From NCBI RefSeq assembly GCF_026015295.1, contig NZ_JAPDUW010000002.1, positions 1 to 64,000 of the forward strand: 64,000 nucleotides of DNA. Direction: 5' to 3'. The notes beneath the pieces are model-generated. The model had not been told where the DNA came from. It did no database searches and saw only the letters and a list, made by a program, of their open reading frames with translations. Below are positions 8,696 to 17,552 of the stretch, piece after piece (within the stretch, counting starts at the first letter, position 1; each line of letters starts with the position of its first letter). A program made the position numbers and the translations under genes. The DNA comes from Segatella copri (GTDB taxonomy: Bacteria > Bacteroidota > Bacteroidia > Bacteroidales > Bacteroidaceae).

Positions 8696-9949
8696 TTAAA
8701 GGTTTCTCCCTTTTCGTTTCTTTTTCTTTCTGCGTAACTCTCTATCAAATGCTGCTTCCTGTGCCTCGTTGGAAGAACCATTCCCTGCCATAAGTCCAAG
8801 ACCGCTGCCGTACTCATCGAACAAGCCAGAACCATGATATTCCAGTTCCGGCATTGTGCCATCTTCCTTCGGGATGGTAAGTGGTATCGGCTGCTCATTC
8901 TCGTAAGGCAAGGTGAAGTGCTCCTGCAGGGCATTGGCAGAAAGATTCTTTCCAAGCCTTGAACCATTGAAAACGCTTTGGGTGCGGTGATCAATGAATG
9001 TTGCTCCGTAGATACGGCCGTCAGCTGTATGGCGGAAAACAACATCAATGCCCTTTGCTTTCAGCAACTCAACGAACTTATCCTTATGATACGTCTGTTT
9101 CAAGACAGCTTCCACGCTATGACGGGTCATCTCGGAGAGTTTCTTGTCCTCCTTGAACTTCTTGGTAGAATAAGCGAACCGCTTTTCTATCGCCTCTATA
9201 CCGACAGATTTATCAATCTTGGAAGCCTTGAAAGGATTTCCAACCTTATTGCCCTGTCCGTCCGTGGCAGAATAGACAAAACCATGATACTCACGACCGC
9301 CAACTTCGCCTCTGACTTCCTCCAAGGATATATTATATAAGGAAAGAAGTGCACGGTACTCGCCCAATGACTGGAACCTGTAGGTAGCGCAGAGAGATTT
9401 TACTGTGTTGGCAACCTGCTTCTTCACATTGCCTTGGCTTACATCCACCTTACGAAGTGGATTGTCTGCCTGGCGTTGCTTGCGGTCTGCCTTGTGGAGA
9501 TTGTACTTCTCCTCCAAGTCACGGGTGATAGCCTTGCTCTTATGGTAGTTGTATCGGCTATCCAAGCACTTGCCGTTTTCATCCACCCGGATGGTTACGA
9601 TGTGCATGTGGTGACGGTCAATGTCCTCATGCTTGTAGACCATGTATGGCTGGTTGCCATATCCCATGCGCTCCAAGTATTCACGGGCAATATTCTCCAT
9701 CTCCATATCCGTCAGCACATCATCAGGATGCGGATTCAAGGATATATGCACTACAGGCTTCTCTGTTCTGATGTGCGGAGAAAGGTATCGCTGGAAATCA
9801 CGCAAGGCATTGGCGATGCTCGTCTTTCCAGAACAATCATCAAAGATCTTGTTTGTAGCCAAGAGTTTTCCTTCTTCCTTGTTAATCTTCTCACCATTGT
9901 ATGCCAGTGCACCATACAATGAACTTCCGAAACTTATCTTTGCGACCAT
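8696..9949 (-). CDS. mobB: MobB relaxase (MOBP type)
   Basis: A 417-aa relaxase that should nick oriT and stay bound to the transferred strand. It has the histidine triad motif HEDIDRHHMHIVTIRVD (His107, His113/114, His116) for metal binding, a preceding VVHISLNPHPDD strand, and N-terminal tyrosines (Tyr12, Tyr17) as nucleophile candidates. A Lys/Arg-rich tail (RRKKKKRKGR) closes the protein. Its start overlaps the mobA stop by 16 bp. The layout matches the MobB relaxases of Bacteroides conjugative transposons. Confidence 0.9.
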   Translation of the reverse strand: MVAKISFGSSLYGALAYNGEKINKEEGKLLATNKIFDDCSGKTSIANALRDFQRYLSPHIRTEKPVVHISLNPHPDDVLTDMEMENIAREYLERMGYGNQPYMVYKHEDIDRHHMHIVTIRVDENGKCLDSRYNYHKSKAITRDLEEKYNLHKADRKQRQADNPLRKVDVSQGNVKKQVANTVKSLCATYRFQSLGEYRALLSLYNISLEEVRGEVGGREYHGFVYSATDGQGNKVGNPFKASKIDKSVGIEAIEKRFAYSTKKFKEDKKLSEMTRHSVEAVLKQTYHKDKFVELLKAKGIDVVFRHTADGRIYGATFIDHRTQSVFNGSRLGKNLSANALQEHFTLPYENEQPIPLTIPKEDGTMPELEYHGSGLFDEYGSGLGLMAGNGSSNEAQEAAFDRELRRKKKKRKGRNL

Positions 9950-10353
9950 CTTTCCTCAAACTTACGGGTTAGTTCAACAATCTCACGGGTAAGAGAGACC
10001 AGTTCCCTGGTGCAGTTCTCCAGCTTATAGAGCAAAGCCATCGCCTTTTTCTCTGAGAAATGACAACGGAGTTCCTTGACAACCTGGTTGTAGTTGTTGC
10101 CAATCATTCGGTACTGCGAGTGAAAAGAAGAAAGCTTGGTGTAGTATTCCACCAGTGTCTTGTCCTCGCGCAGCACCTTGAACGGCTCGCCGAAGATGCG
10201 TGCCTTGGCAAAAACAGCCTTCGCCTTCACATCAGTCTGCTCATACATGACGAGGAATTTCATCCATTCGTCATCGTCGAACCGAAGCATCACATGGTGC
10301 GACTTCGGGTTCAGCTTGGGGATTCGTCCCCCTCGTTTTCTTTCTGTGTTCAT
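9934..10353 (-). CDS. mobA: MobA relaxosome accessory protein
   Basis: A 139-aa small basic DNA-binding protein. I start it at the internal Met (MNTERKRGGRIPKLNP) at 10353. The 32 residues upstream in the longer frame are Cys/Pro rich, unlike the family, and overlap the hairpin region. The segment HHVMLRFDDDEWMKFLVMYEQ resembles ribbon-helix-helix relaxosome proteins, followed by a family-typical NNYNQVVKEL and a C-terminal coiled coil. It is the first mob gene, immediately beside the candidate oriT. Confidence 0.85.
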   Translation of the reverse strand: MNTERKRGGRIPKLNPKSHHVMLRFDDDEWMKFLVMYEQTDVKAKAVFAKARIFGEPFKVLREDKTLVEYYTKLSSFHSQYRMIGNNYNQVVKELRCHFSEKKAMALLYKLENCTRELVSLTREIVELTRKFEERWSQR

Positions 10354-10453
10354 ATAAAATGGATTAAGTGGTACATGCGGCAATAATGGAATTGCACAAA
10401 CTATCGTCAGATTGGAACATGGGGAGCCCAACTTCGGAGAGGCTACCAACCCG

Positions 10454-10530
10454 GCAGGGCAAGGTCTTTGGAGAGTAACTCCAAAGGTTTTGAGTAACTC
10501 AAAACATACCTTGCTATGTCTTTGAGGACA
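10454..10530. other. Candidate origin of transfer (oriT)
   Basis: Two hairpins stand back to back just upstream of mobA: CTTTGGAG/CTCCAAAG (10466-10473, 10479-10486) and GTTTTGAG/CTCAAAAC (10487-10494, 10498-10505). Both have a TAA-containing loop between GAG and CTC. They are followed by ATACCTTGCTATGTCTTTG. Position and paired inverted repeats are typical of mob-adjacent oriT sites. I cannot place the nick. The remainder (10531-10780) is non-coding and comparatively G+C rich. Confidence 0.55.
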
Positions 10531-10783
10531 TAAAAATCCGCTTAGGGTGGATTGAAGTTAGCCTTCGTAAGAAGCTGTCCCCATCCCGAATGGAGGCTGT
10601 TCGGGAAATCCAGTCCTTTGCGGAGCATCAAGCCTTAGTTCTTCTCGGAACGATATGGATGCGCCATCCATCGCTTTGCCTTTCGGGTGCAAAATTACGG
10701 CTAAAATAGCACCCTTGAAACAGATGCACCCCAGACAACCACTGCAACTATCGGCAACATGCTGCCACAGGATTTGAAAACCA

Positions 10784-10813
10784 TTGTTTTTCGGAAAAAG
10801 CGTTGTTACTTTG
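10784..10813 (+). promoter_or_regulatory. Promoter for the tra operon leader
   Basis: TTG (10784-10786), a 19-bp spacer, then TTACTTTG (10806-10813), which matches the TAnnTTTG -7 box at 7 of 8 positions. It lies 33 bp before the small ORF at 10847 and about 290 bp before traA. Confidence 0.55.
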
Positions 10814-10846
10814 CAGCCGTAAACATCGAACTAATGATTTGAAAAT

Positions 10847-11002
10847 ATGATGAAACAAGCATTTGTAGAAATGAATAAACCTGTCATTATTGCAGTATCG
10901 CCTTGCATCAATGATGCGCTACTGACGTACAGACTTACTGATTCACTGTCGTACTGTCGTATGGAAATGATGAAGCACTGCAATGGTTCAAGGTCTCCAT
11001 AA
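10847..11002 (+). CDS. Small ORF leading the tra operon
   Basis: A 51-codon ORF (starts MMKQAFVEMNKPVIIAVSP, ends NGSRSP) follows a good promoter match and precedes traA by 100 bp. I recognise no family. It may be a leader peptide through which tra expression is controlled, since CTnDOT tra regulation is known to involve upstream leader sequences for other operons. It may equally be a chance ORF in the 5' UTR. Position and promoter are the only support. Confidence 0.3.
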   Translation: MMKQAFVEMNKPVIIAVSPCINDALLTYRLTDSLSYCRMEMMKHCNGSRSP

Positions 11003-11102
11003 TGGAGCAATGACTTATTGACATGGACACTTATGTGTTCATATCATTAAATTGGCAGAAAATCATGGAAGTGAGTTATCAACAAATTAAAAAGTTAAAG
11101 AT

Positions 11103-11861
11103 ATGAGTAAAACAAGATTTGTAGCTTTTGCAACACAGAAAGGTGGAATCGGAAAATCCACCATCACAGCTCTTGTAGCCAACTACATTCACAATGTTAA
11201 AGGTTTCAATGTAGCAGTCATTGACTGTGACGAACCACAGCACAACATCGCAGACCTGCGTGATGAGGAAATGGAACTCATCAAGGACAGTGCTTATTTC
11301 AAGGCACAAGCTTGTGAGCACTTCAAGAAGTTGGGCAAGAAATCCTACTGCGTCATGAGAAGCAATGCGCTCAATGCGCTTGATGACGCAGAGAGGGTGT
11401 TGGAAGATTCGGAGGTTGAGCTGGACTTTATTTTCTTTGACATGCCGGGAACAATCAAAAGCGAAGGTGTCTTGAAAACATTGTCTCAGATGGATTACAT
11501 CTTTGTTCCTATCAGCGCAGACCGTTTTGTGATTGAAAGTGCATTGGGCTTTGTCCAACTATTCAATGATAACCTAATGACTCCCGGTTTGGCAGTCACC
11601 AAGGAACTTGCCTTTTTCTGGACGATGGTTGACAAACGAGAACGCACGAATTTATATGAAGTGTATGAAGGAATGTTTGCTTCTCTCGGCTATTCACTTC
11701 TCAATACACGACTTCCAGACAGCAAGCGTTTCAGAAGAGAACTGTCGGAGAATCGAAAGGCTGTGTTCCGTTCCACCATCTTCCCCGCAGACCCGAATCT
11801 GTTGCGAGGAAGTGGCATCAAGGAATTGTCTGACGAAATTTGTGAAATTATAAAAACATAA
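11103..11861 (+). CDS. traA: TraA, ParA-family ATPase
   Basis: A 252-aa ParA/MinD-type ATPase with deviant Walker A KGGIGKST (13-20), an IDCDEPQHN segment and Walker B-like FIFFDMPGT. Such proteins open the transfer operons of CTnDOT-like elements. Its precise role in transfer is not established. Its stop shares one base with the next start (TAATG), so translation is coupled. Confidence 0.88.
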   Translation: MSKTRFVAFATQKGGIGKSTITALVANYIHNVKGFNVAVIDCDEPQHNIADLRDEEMELIKDSAYFKAQACEHFKKLGKKSYCVMRSNALNALDDAERVLEDSEVELDFIFFDMPGTIKSEGVLKTLSQMDYIFVPISADRFVIESALGFVQLFNDNLMTPGLAVTKELAFFWTMVDKRERTNLYEVYEGMFASLGYSLLNTRLPDSKRFRRELSENRKAVFRSTIFPADPNLLRGSGIKELSDEICEIIKT

Positions 11862-12313
11862 TGCCTATGGTAAGCAGAAAAATTAACACCGATGCAATAG
11901 ATGAAAGTCTGCTCATTGCCTCTGTTGGCAAGAGCAAGATAGGCACGACAACGGCATCCATCCTTAATGGAGCCTCTCAATACCAAGTGAGGGATACCGA
12001 AGAGAAAGAAGAGGGTGAAAAGAAAAATCCACGTTCACTGATGGATAAGTCTGCAGCCCCACGCAAGCCATCCAAGGTTTCTTCTGAAAGTTATGATGCT
12101 GCATTTCTCAAACGAAACGAGATAAAGACTCGTCAATGCGTTTATATCAGTCGTGAGATACACAAGAGAATTTCGAGGATTGTCAGTGTGCTCGCAAAGC
12201 ATGAGTTGACTGTCGGTGGTTATATCGACCTTATTCTTGAGAAACATCTTGAAGAGAACCAGGAAGAAATTAACGGCTTACTAAGAAAAGAGATAGATGA
12301 TTGGAATGTGTGA
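11861..12313 (+). CDS. DUF3408-type conjugal transfer protein (TraB-like)
   Basis: A 150-aa protein with a low-complexity acidic/basic middle and a C-terminal DUF3408-like block: RQCVYISREIHKRISRIV, then TVGGYIDLILEKHLEENQEEIN. The block resembles a ribbon-helix-helix-like fold seen in small Tra proteins. It overlaps traA by one base. The start could be Met1 or Met3. In CTnDOT nomenclature this position is usually TraB. The symbol is left blank because naming of traB-traD varies. Confidence 0.75.
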   Translation: MPMVSRKINTDAIDESLLIASVGKSKIGTTTASILNGASQYQVRDTEEKEEGEKKNPRSLMDKSAAPRKPSKVSSESYDAAFLKRNEIKTRQCVYISREIHKRISRIVSVLAKHELTVGGYIDLILEKHLEENQEEINGLLRKEIDDWNV

Positions 12314-12319
12314 CTAAAA

Positions 12320-12979
12320 ATGAACAACATGACAATGGAAAGTATATTCATGATAGTCTTGGTTGCATTCAATGTCTGGACTATCTATTTTTACAACAAG
12401 TTGCTCCTTGAAGTTGCGAACAATAAGGAAGAAGAGGAAAAGCCACCAATCGACCCTATGGCACTCGTTGGCAAAAGCCTTTTCAAAGTGTCCCAACTGC
12501 GAAAGAAAGAAGAAACGGTACAGAAGCAAACTGAGTCAGAGCCTGTGTCTGAGAATGACGTGACATTCGAGGATCCACCAAAGAACACGGCAAGGATTCC
12601 TGATGAACTACTGGATGATGTGTTTACAAATGTCCGCATAGAAGATGTCGGTGTGAAGTATTCAGACGATGAGGACGATGCCGATGTACCGCAAGCAAAA
12701 GGAACAAGTTTTGAGGACATAGATACAGCCGTGAAGACGGTCAAGGCTTCAAAAGCTACGGACAAGGAGAAACGACATGCAGGAAAGGTCTTCCACGAGA
12801 TGGATGGTAACCAATTCTATGAGAAATTCATGGAGAACAGCAAGGAGTGCAAGAAAAACATTCATGATTTTGTCACCTTCTACCTGCAAACTCACAAGAT
12901 AGAAGAAATATCCAAGTCAAAGAAGGTGTTTAAAGTGCCAGACAGCATAGAGGACTTCAATATCCTCGATTTTGTATAA
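12320..12979 (+). CDS. Membrane-anchored conjugal transfer protein (TraC position)
   Basis: A 219-aa protein with one N-terminal membrane helix (SIFMIVLVAFNVWTIYFY), a long acidic and charged linker, and a C-terminal folded part (FHEMDGNQFYEKFMEN to the end) with charged helices. It matches in layout the conserved transposon protein between the two DUF3408 genes, possibly DUF4122. I am not certain of that family name. Gene order places it firmly in the transfer operon. Confidence 0.65.
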   Translation: MNNMTMESIFMIVLVAFNVWTIYFYNKLLLEVANNKEEEEKPPIDPMALVGKSLFKVSQLRKKEETVQKQTESEPVSENDVTFEDPPKNTARIPDELLDDVFTNVRIEDVGVKYSDDEDDADVPQAKGTSFEDIDTAVKTVKASKATDKEKRHAGKVFHEMDGNQFYEKFMENSKECKKNIHDFVTFYLQTHKIEEISKSKKVFKVPDSIEDFNILDFV

Positions 12980-12988
12980 CAATAAAAA

Positions 12989-13165
12989 ATGAGAATTATG
13001 AAAAGAGCAAAAAAGACTAATGTAACGAACGAGAGATTTGCACATGTTGGCAAAATATTCTCAGAAATGAATCGCGAAGAACTGCAAGCTAAATTTGCAG
13101 AAAATGCCAAGGTTATCAAACGCAAATTAGATGCGTTGATGAAATTGCATATGTCAGATGTTTAA
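12989..13165 (+). CDS. Small basic tra-operon protein
   Basis: A 58-aa Lys-rich ORF that starts MRIMKRAKKTNVTNERFAH and ends KLDALMKLHMSDV. It is predicted to be helical (EELQAKFAENAKVIKRKLDAL). It lies 9 bp after the preceding gene and 81 bp before the next, in the same direction, with tra-like codon use. I do not recognise it. Operon position and composition support a real gene. Confidence 0.5.
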   Translation: MRIMKRAKKTNVTNERFAHVGKIFSEMNREELQAKFAENAKVIKRKLDALMKLHMSDV

Positions 13166-13246
13166 TAAAACTGTCAGGATTAAATTCCAAAAGTCAACAA
13201 GTATTTCAATATCTTCGGTTTTGTATAACATTAAAATTAGAGAACA

Positions 13247-13579
13247 ATGAAAAGAAACAGAACAAGTAAGAATGGTGAGACAAAAGAATACATCAGTATT
13301 CAGTCCACTGTAAATGTAACAGTGTCATCCCAAGCTGAAAAGAAAGTTGGGTATATAGACAAGTTTATGTCCAAAGCTGATTTTACCGCAAGAAATGGTA
13401 AACAGGTATGCATCAAAGAAGAGACACATGAGCGCATTATGAAGTTTGTGAATGTGGTTGGTAAAGGACAGGCTACTGTAGCAAGTTTCATAGACAACAT
13501 CATCAACGAGCATTTTGCTATCCATGCTGCCGAAATCAAGGCTGCATTTGATGAGGGACTCAAGGCATATCGCCTCTAA
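13247..13579 (+). CDS. DUF3408-type conjugal transfer protein (TraD-like)
   Basis: A 110-aa protein with the same C-terminal block as the gene at 11861: KQVCIKEETHERIMKFVNVV, then TVASFIDNIINEHFAIHAAEI. It is a shorter paralogue in the usual TraD place, just before traE. It is probably a small DNA-binding or structural accessory protein of the transfer system. The function is not known. Confidence 0.72.
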   Translation: MKRNRTSKNGETKEYISIQSTVNVTVSSQAEKKVGYIDKFMSKADFTARNGKQVCIKEETHERIMKFVNVVGKGQATVASFIDNIINEHFAIHAAEIKAAFDEGLKAYRL

Positions 13580-13737
13580 CAATAATTTTAAAGTACACCA
13601 ATGAAAAAGAAAGACTACGGCTAAAATCTCAGCTCGCCACTGAATCCACAAGTCGGCATCATGCCGCATGAGTAAACAAAAGTATCAATCGCCAAACGGG
13701 ATCATCCAATCCCCAAGGCACAGACAAAAAACGATTT

Positions 13738-14043
13738 ATGAACAAGAAAAACAGAATCATTCTTCTCGCTGCGATGATTGTCGCAGCCGTATCACAGACA
13801 TTCGCGCAAGGCAACGGACTTGCAGGTATCAACGAAGCAACAAGTATGGTGACCTCCTACTTCGATCCAGGCACGAAGCTCATCTACGCCATCGGTGCCG
13901 TGGTGGGTCTCATCGGAGGCATCAAGGTGTATGGCAAGTTCTCGTCTGGCGACCCCGACACGAGCAAGACTGCCGCAAGCTGGTTCGGAGCCTGCATCTT
14001 CCTCATCGTGAGCGCAACCATCCTCCGCTCGTTCTTCCTATAA
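13738..14043 (+). CDS. traE: TraE, DUF4134 membrane protein
   Basis: A 101-aa protein with a cleavable signal-like N-terminus (ending QTFAQ) and two further hydrophobic helices (LIYAIGAVVGLIGGIKVYG, SWFGACIFLIVSATILRSF). Size and topology resemble VirB2-type pilin subunits. It matches TraE/DUF4134 of Bacteroidetes conjugative transposons. The 158 bp before it hold a CGGCATcATGCCG palindrome but no gene. Confidence 0.88.
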   Translation: MNKKNRIILLAAMIVAAVSQTFAQGNGLAGINEATSMVTSYFDPGTKLIYAIGAVVGLIGGIKVYGKFSSGDPDTSKTAASWFGACIFLIVSATILRSFFL

Positions 14044-14064
14044 TATAATTAAGGTATAAGACTT

Positions 14065-14391
14065 ATGGCTGACTACCCAATCAACAAGGGCATCGGTCAT
14101 TCGGTTGAGTTCAAGGGACTGAAGGCACAGTACCTCTTCATCTTTGCAGGTGGACTGCTTGCCGTCTTTTTCCTTGTGGTCGTCCTCTATATGGCAGGTG
14201 CGGACCAACTGGTCTGCATCGGCTTGGGTCTCACGCTCGGATCATTGCTTGTATGGGGAACATTCCATCTGAACAACAAGTATGGTGAGCATGGACTGAT
14301 GAAGTTCCTTGCCGCCAAGAGCCATCCACGCTATATCCTCAACCGAAGGAAAACAAACCGGATGTTCAAACATAAAAAGAAAGAAGAATGA
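14065..14391 (+). CDS. traF: TraF, DUF4133 inner-membrane protein
   Basis: A 108-aa protein with two membrane helices (YLFIFAGGLLAVFFLVVVLYM and the adjacent LVCIGLGLTLGSLLVWGTF) and a basic C-terminus. It is VirB3-like in size, in topology and in its position just before the VirB4-type ATPase gene. It overlaps the traG start by 4 bp. Confidence 0.88.
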   Translation: MADYPINKGIGHSVEFKGLKAQYLFIFAGGLLAVFFLVVVLYMAGADQLVCIGLGLTLGSLLVWGTFHLNNKYGEHGLMKFLAAKSHPRYILNRRKTNRMFKHKKKEE

Positions 14392-16889
14392 GAAATATCA
14401 GAAAATCAAGCACCCTTGAAAGCAAGTTCCCGTTGCTTGCTGTGGAGCAAGGCTGCATCATCTCCAAGGATGGCGACATCACGGTCGCCTACGAGTTAAC
14501 GCTCCCCGAAATCTTCACGGTTACATCGCAGGAGTATGAGTCGGTACATGCCGCATGGTGCAAGGCTATCAAGGTGCTGCCCGACTACAGCATCGTACAC
14601 AAGCAGGACTGGTTCGTGAAAGAGAACTACGAACCGGACTTGCTGAAAAGCGATATGAGCTTTCTGTCAAGAAGCTACGAGAGACACTTCAATGAGCGTC
14701 CTTACCTGCATCACCAGTGTTACCTGTTCCTCACCAAGACCACCAAGGAGCGTATGGCACACCAGAGCAATTTTTCCACCTTGTGCCGTGGGCATATCAT
14801 CCCCAAGGATATCAAGGACAAGGAAACGGTCGCAAGATTCCTCGATGCCGTGGAGCAGTTTGCAAGAATCATCAATGACTCCGGCTATATCTCCTTACGC
14901 AGACTGATAGATGAGGAAATCACAGGCACGGAACGGACAACCGGGCTTGTAGGTAAGTACCTCTCGCTTTCCACGGAGAACGTGCAATGTTTGGAGGACA
15001 TGGAATTGTCTGCAAGTGGTATGCGTATCGGAAACAAACACCTATGCCTTCATACCTTGTCGCAAACGGAAGACCTTCCCACGGAAGTATCTACGGACAA
15101 CCGCTTTGAGCGACTGTCCACTGACCGAAGTGACTGCCGACTTTCCTTTGCCGCTCCAGTTGGTTTGCTGTTGTCCTGCAACCATATCTATAACCAGTAT
15201 GTATTCATAGACAACAGTGACGAGACCTTGCAGAAGTTTGAGAAGACCGCCCGTAACATGCACTCGCTGTCAAGGTACAGCCGACAGAACGCCATCAACA
15301 AGGAATGGATTGACGAGTATCTGAACGAGGCTCACTCACAAGGCTTGCAGTCTGTCCGTGCCCATTTCAATGTTATGGCATGGGGTGAGGAGTTGGAAGA
15401 GTTGAAGCATCTTCGCAATGATGTGGGCAGTCAGTTGGCAAGCATGGAATGTGTGCCACGCCACAACACGGTGGATTGTCCGACACTTTTCTGGGCTGCG
15501 ATACCCGGCAACGAGGGTGATTTTCCGTCAGAGGAGAGTTTCTATACCTTCATTGAGCAGTCAGTGTGCCTCTTCACGGAGGAAACTAACTATATGGATT
15601 CTCCCTCACCGTTCGGCATCAAGATGGCAGACCGCATCAGTGGCAAGCCGCTGCACATTGACATCTCTGACCTGCCGATGAGAAAAGGCGTGACAACCAA
15701 CCGCAACAAGTTCGTGCTCGGACCCTCGGGAAGCGGGAAGTCCTTCTTCATGAACCACCTCGTCAGACAGTATTACGAGCAAGGCACGCATGTGGTCTTG
15801 GTCGATACGGGAAACTCCTACCAGGGACTCTGCGAGATGATCAACAGAAAGACAGGCGGAAAGGACGGTATCTACTATACCTATACGGATGAGAGTCCCA
15901 TATCATTCAATCCCTTTTTTACCGAGGATAAGGTCTTTGACATCGAGAAGCGAGAGAGCGTCAAGACTTTGCTCCTGACACTTTGGAAGAAGGACAACGA
16001 GCCTGCCACACGAGCGGAAGAGGTTGCCTTGTCAAATGCCGTGTCGCTCTACATCGGTAAACTGAAAGAGAAAAGCGACATCGTGCCGTGCTTCAATACT
16101 TTCTATGAGTTTGTGGGAACGGAATACCGCAAGGTACTGGAAGAAAAGAAAGTCCGTGAGAAAGATTTTGATATAGACGGATTTCTCAACGTGCTGGAAC
16201 CTTACTACAAGGGTGGCGAATATGACTATCTGCTTAACTCCGACAAGGAACTTGACCTGCTGCACAAGCGGTTCATCGTTTTCGAGATTGATTCCATCAA
16301 GGACCATCCAATCCTGTTCCCGGTCACGACCATCATCATCATGGAGCTGTTCATCAACAAGATGCGCCGCCTGAAAGGCATCCGTAAGATGATAGTGATA
16401 GAAGAAGCATGGAAAGCGATAGCTTCGGCAAACATGGCTTCCTATATCAAGTATCTCTATAAGACGGTCAGAAAGTTCTTCGGTGAGGCGGTTGTGGTGA
16501 CGCAGGAAGTCGAGGACATCATATCCTCCGCTATCGTGAAGGACAGTATCATCAACAACTCAGACTGCAAGATACTCCTTGACCAGAGGAAGTTCATGAA
16601 CAAGTTCGAGCAGATACAGTCATTGCTCGGATTGACGGAAAAGGAGAAGTCGCAGATTCTCTCCATCAACCAGTCCAACGACCCGTCACGTCTCTACAAG
16701 GAAGTATGGATAGGACTTGGCGGAACGCAGTCGGCAGTATATGCCACAGAGGTGTCCACGCAGGAATATCTCGCCTATACGACTGAAGAAAGTGAGAAAC
16801 TGGAGGTAAGGGCATTGGCGGAGAAACTCGGTGACGACATGGAAGCTGCCATCCGACAGCTTGCAGAGGACAAACAAGAGAACAAGTAA
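14388..16889 (+). CDS. traG: TraG, VirB4-type conjugation ATPase
   Basis: An 833-aa ATPase that energises the type IV secretion channel. The N-terminal ~400 residues are the TraG/VirB4 N-domain. Walker A GPSGSGKS lies at 445-452, Walker B-like MIVIEEAWKAIAS further on, and VVTQEVEDI follows as in VirB4 proteins. Full length for the CTnDOT TraG family. It is preceded by traF with overlap and followed by traI after 30 bp. Confidence 0.93.
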   Translation: MRNIRKSSTLESKFPLLAVEQGCIISKDGDITVAYELTLPEIFTVTSQEYESVHAAWCKAIKVLPDYSIVHKQDWFVKENYEPDLLKSDMSFLSRSYERHFNERPYLHHQCYLFLTKTTKERMAHQSNFSTLCRGHIIPKDIKDKETVARFLDAVEQFARIINDSGYISLRRLIDEEITGTERTTGLVGKYLSLSTENVQCLEDMELSASGMRIGNKHLCLHTLSQTEDLPTEVSTDNRFERLSTDRSDCRLSFAAPVGLLLSCNHIYNQYVFIDNSDETLQKFEKTARNMHSLSRYSRQNAINKEWIDEYLNEAHSQGLQSVRAHFNVMAWGEELEELKHLRNDVGSQLASMECVPRHNTVDCPTLFWAAIPGNEGDFPSEESFYTFIEQSVCLFTEETNYMDSPSPFGIKMADRISGKPLHIDISDLPMRKGVTTNRNKFVLGPSGSGKSFFMNHLVRQYYEQGTHVVLVDTGNSYQGLCEMINRKTGGKDGIYYTYTDESPISFNPFFTEDKVFDIEKRESVKTLLLTLWKKDNEPATRAEEVALSNAVSLYIGKLKEKSDIVPCFNTFYEFVGTEYRKVLEEKKVREKDFDIDGFLNVLEPYYKGGEYDYLLNSDKELDLLHKRFIVFEIDSIKDHPILFPVTTIIIMELFINKMRRLKGIRKMIVIEEAWKAIASANMASYIKYLYKTVRKFFGEAVVVTQEVEDIISSAIVKDSIINNSDCKILLDQRKFMNKFEQIQSLLGLTEKEKSQILSINQSNDPSRLYKEVWIGLGGTQSAVYATEVSTQEYLAYTTEESEKLEVRALAEKLGDDMEAAIRQLAEDKQENK

Positions 16890-16919
16890 ATTCATTATCC
16901 ACTTAATCCAAAAGTAAAA

Positions 16920-17549
16920 ATGAGAACAAAAGTAATCATGACAATCTGCCTGTTCCTGCTGATGGTAGGAAAGGCAAGCGCACAGTGGTCTGTCATAGAT
17001 CCTACCAACATTGCGCAGAGTATCATCAACTCGTCCAACAACATCGTCCACACGTCTTCGACGGCTCAGAACATGATCAACAACTTCAAGGAGACCGTGA
17101 AAATTTACGAGCAGGGCAAGAAGTACTACGATGCGCTGAAGTCGGTGAACAACCTCGTCAAGGACGCACGCAAGGTGCAGCAGACCATCCTCATGGTGGG
17201 TGACATCACGGACATCTACATCAACAACTACCAGAAGATGATGCACGATGACAATTTTTCCGTGGAGGAACTCTCCGCCATCGGCTTCGGCTACACCAAA
17301 CTGCTGGAGGAAAGCAACGATGTGCTGACAGAACTGAAGAACGTGGTGAACATCACGACCCTTTCCATGACGGACAAGGAGCGAATGGACGTGGTGGAAC
17401 GCTGCTACTCGAAGATGAAGCGTTACCGCAATCTCGTGAGCTACTACACCAACAAGAACATTTCCGTGAGTTATCTGCGTGCCAAGAAGAAAAACGACCT
17501 CGACCGCATCATGGGACTCTACGGCAAGTCAAACGAGAAATACTGGTAG
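16920..17549 (+). CDS. traI: TraI, DUF4141 periplasmic protein (VirB5-like)
   Basis: A 209-aa exported protein with a signal peptide (MTICLFLLMVGKASAQ) and the DPTNIAQSI motif common to VirB5/TrbJ-like minor pilus proteins. The rest is largely helical. It matches DUF4141 in CTnDOT-type operons. Confidence 0.85.
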   Translation: MRTKVIMTICLFLLMVGKASAQWSVIDPTNIAQSIINSSNNIVHTSSTAQNMINNFKETVKIYEQGKKYYDALKSVNNLVKDARKVQQTILMVGDITDIYINNYQKMMHDDNFSVEELSAIGFGYTKLLEESNDVLTELKNVVNITTLSMTDKERMDVVERCYSKMKRYRNLVSYYTNKNISVSYLRAKKKNDLDRIMGLYGKSNEKYW

Positions 17550-17552
17550 CCT

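Noticed and set aside
13668..14048. 126-aa Arg/His-rich ORF
   Set aside because: It is an out-of-frame shadow of traE.
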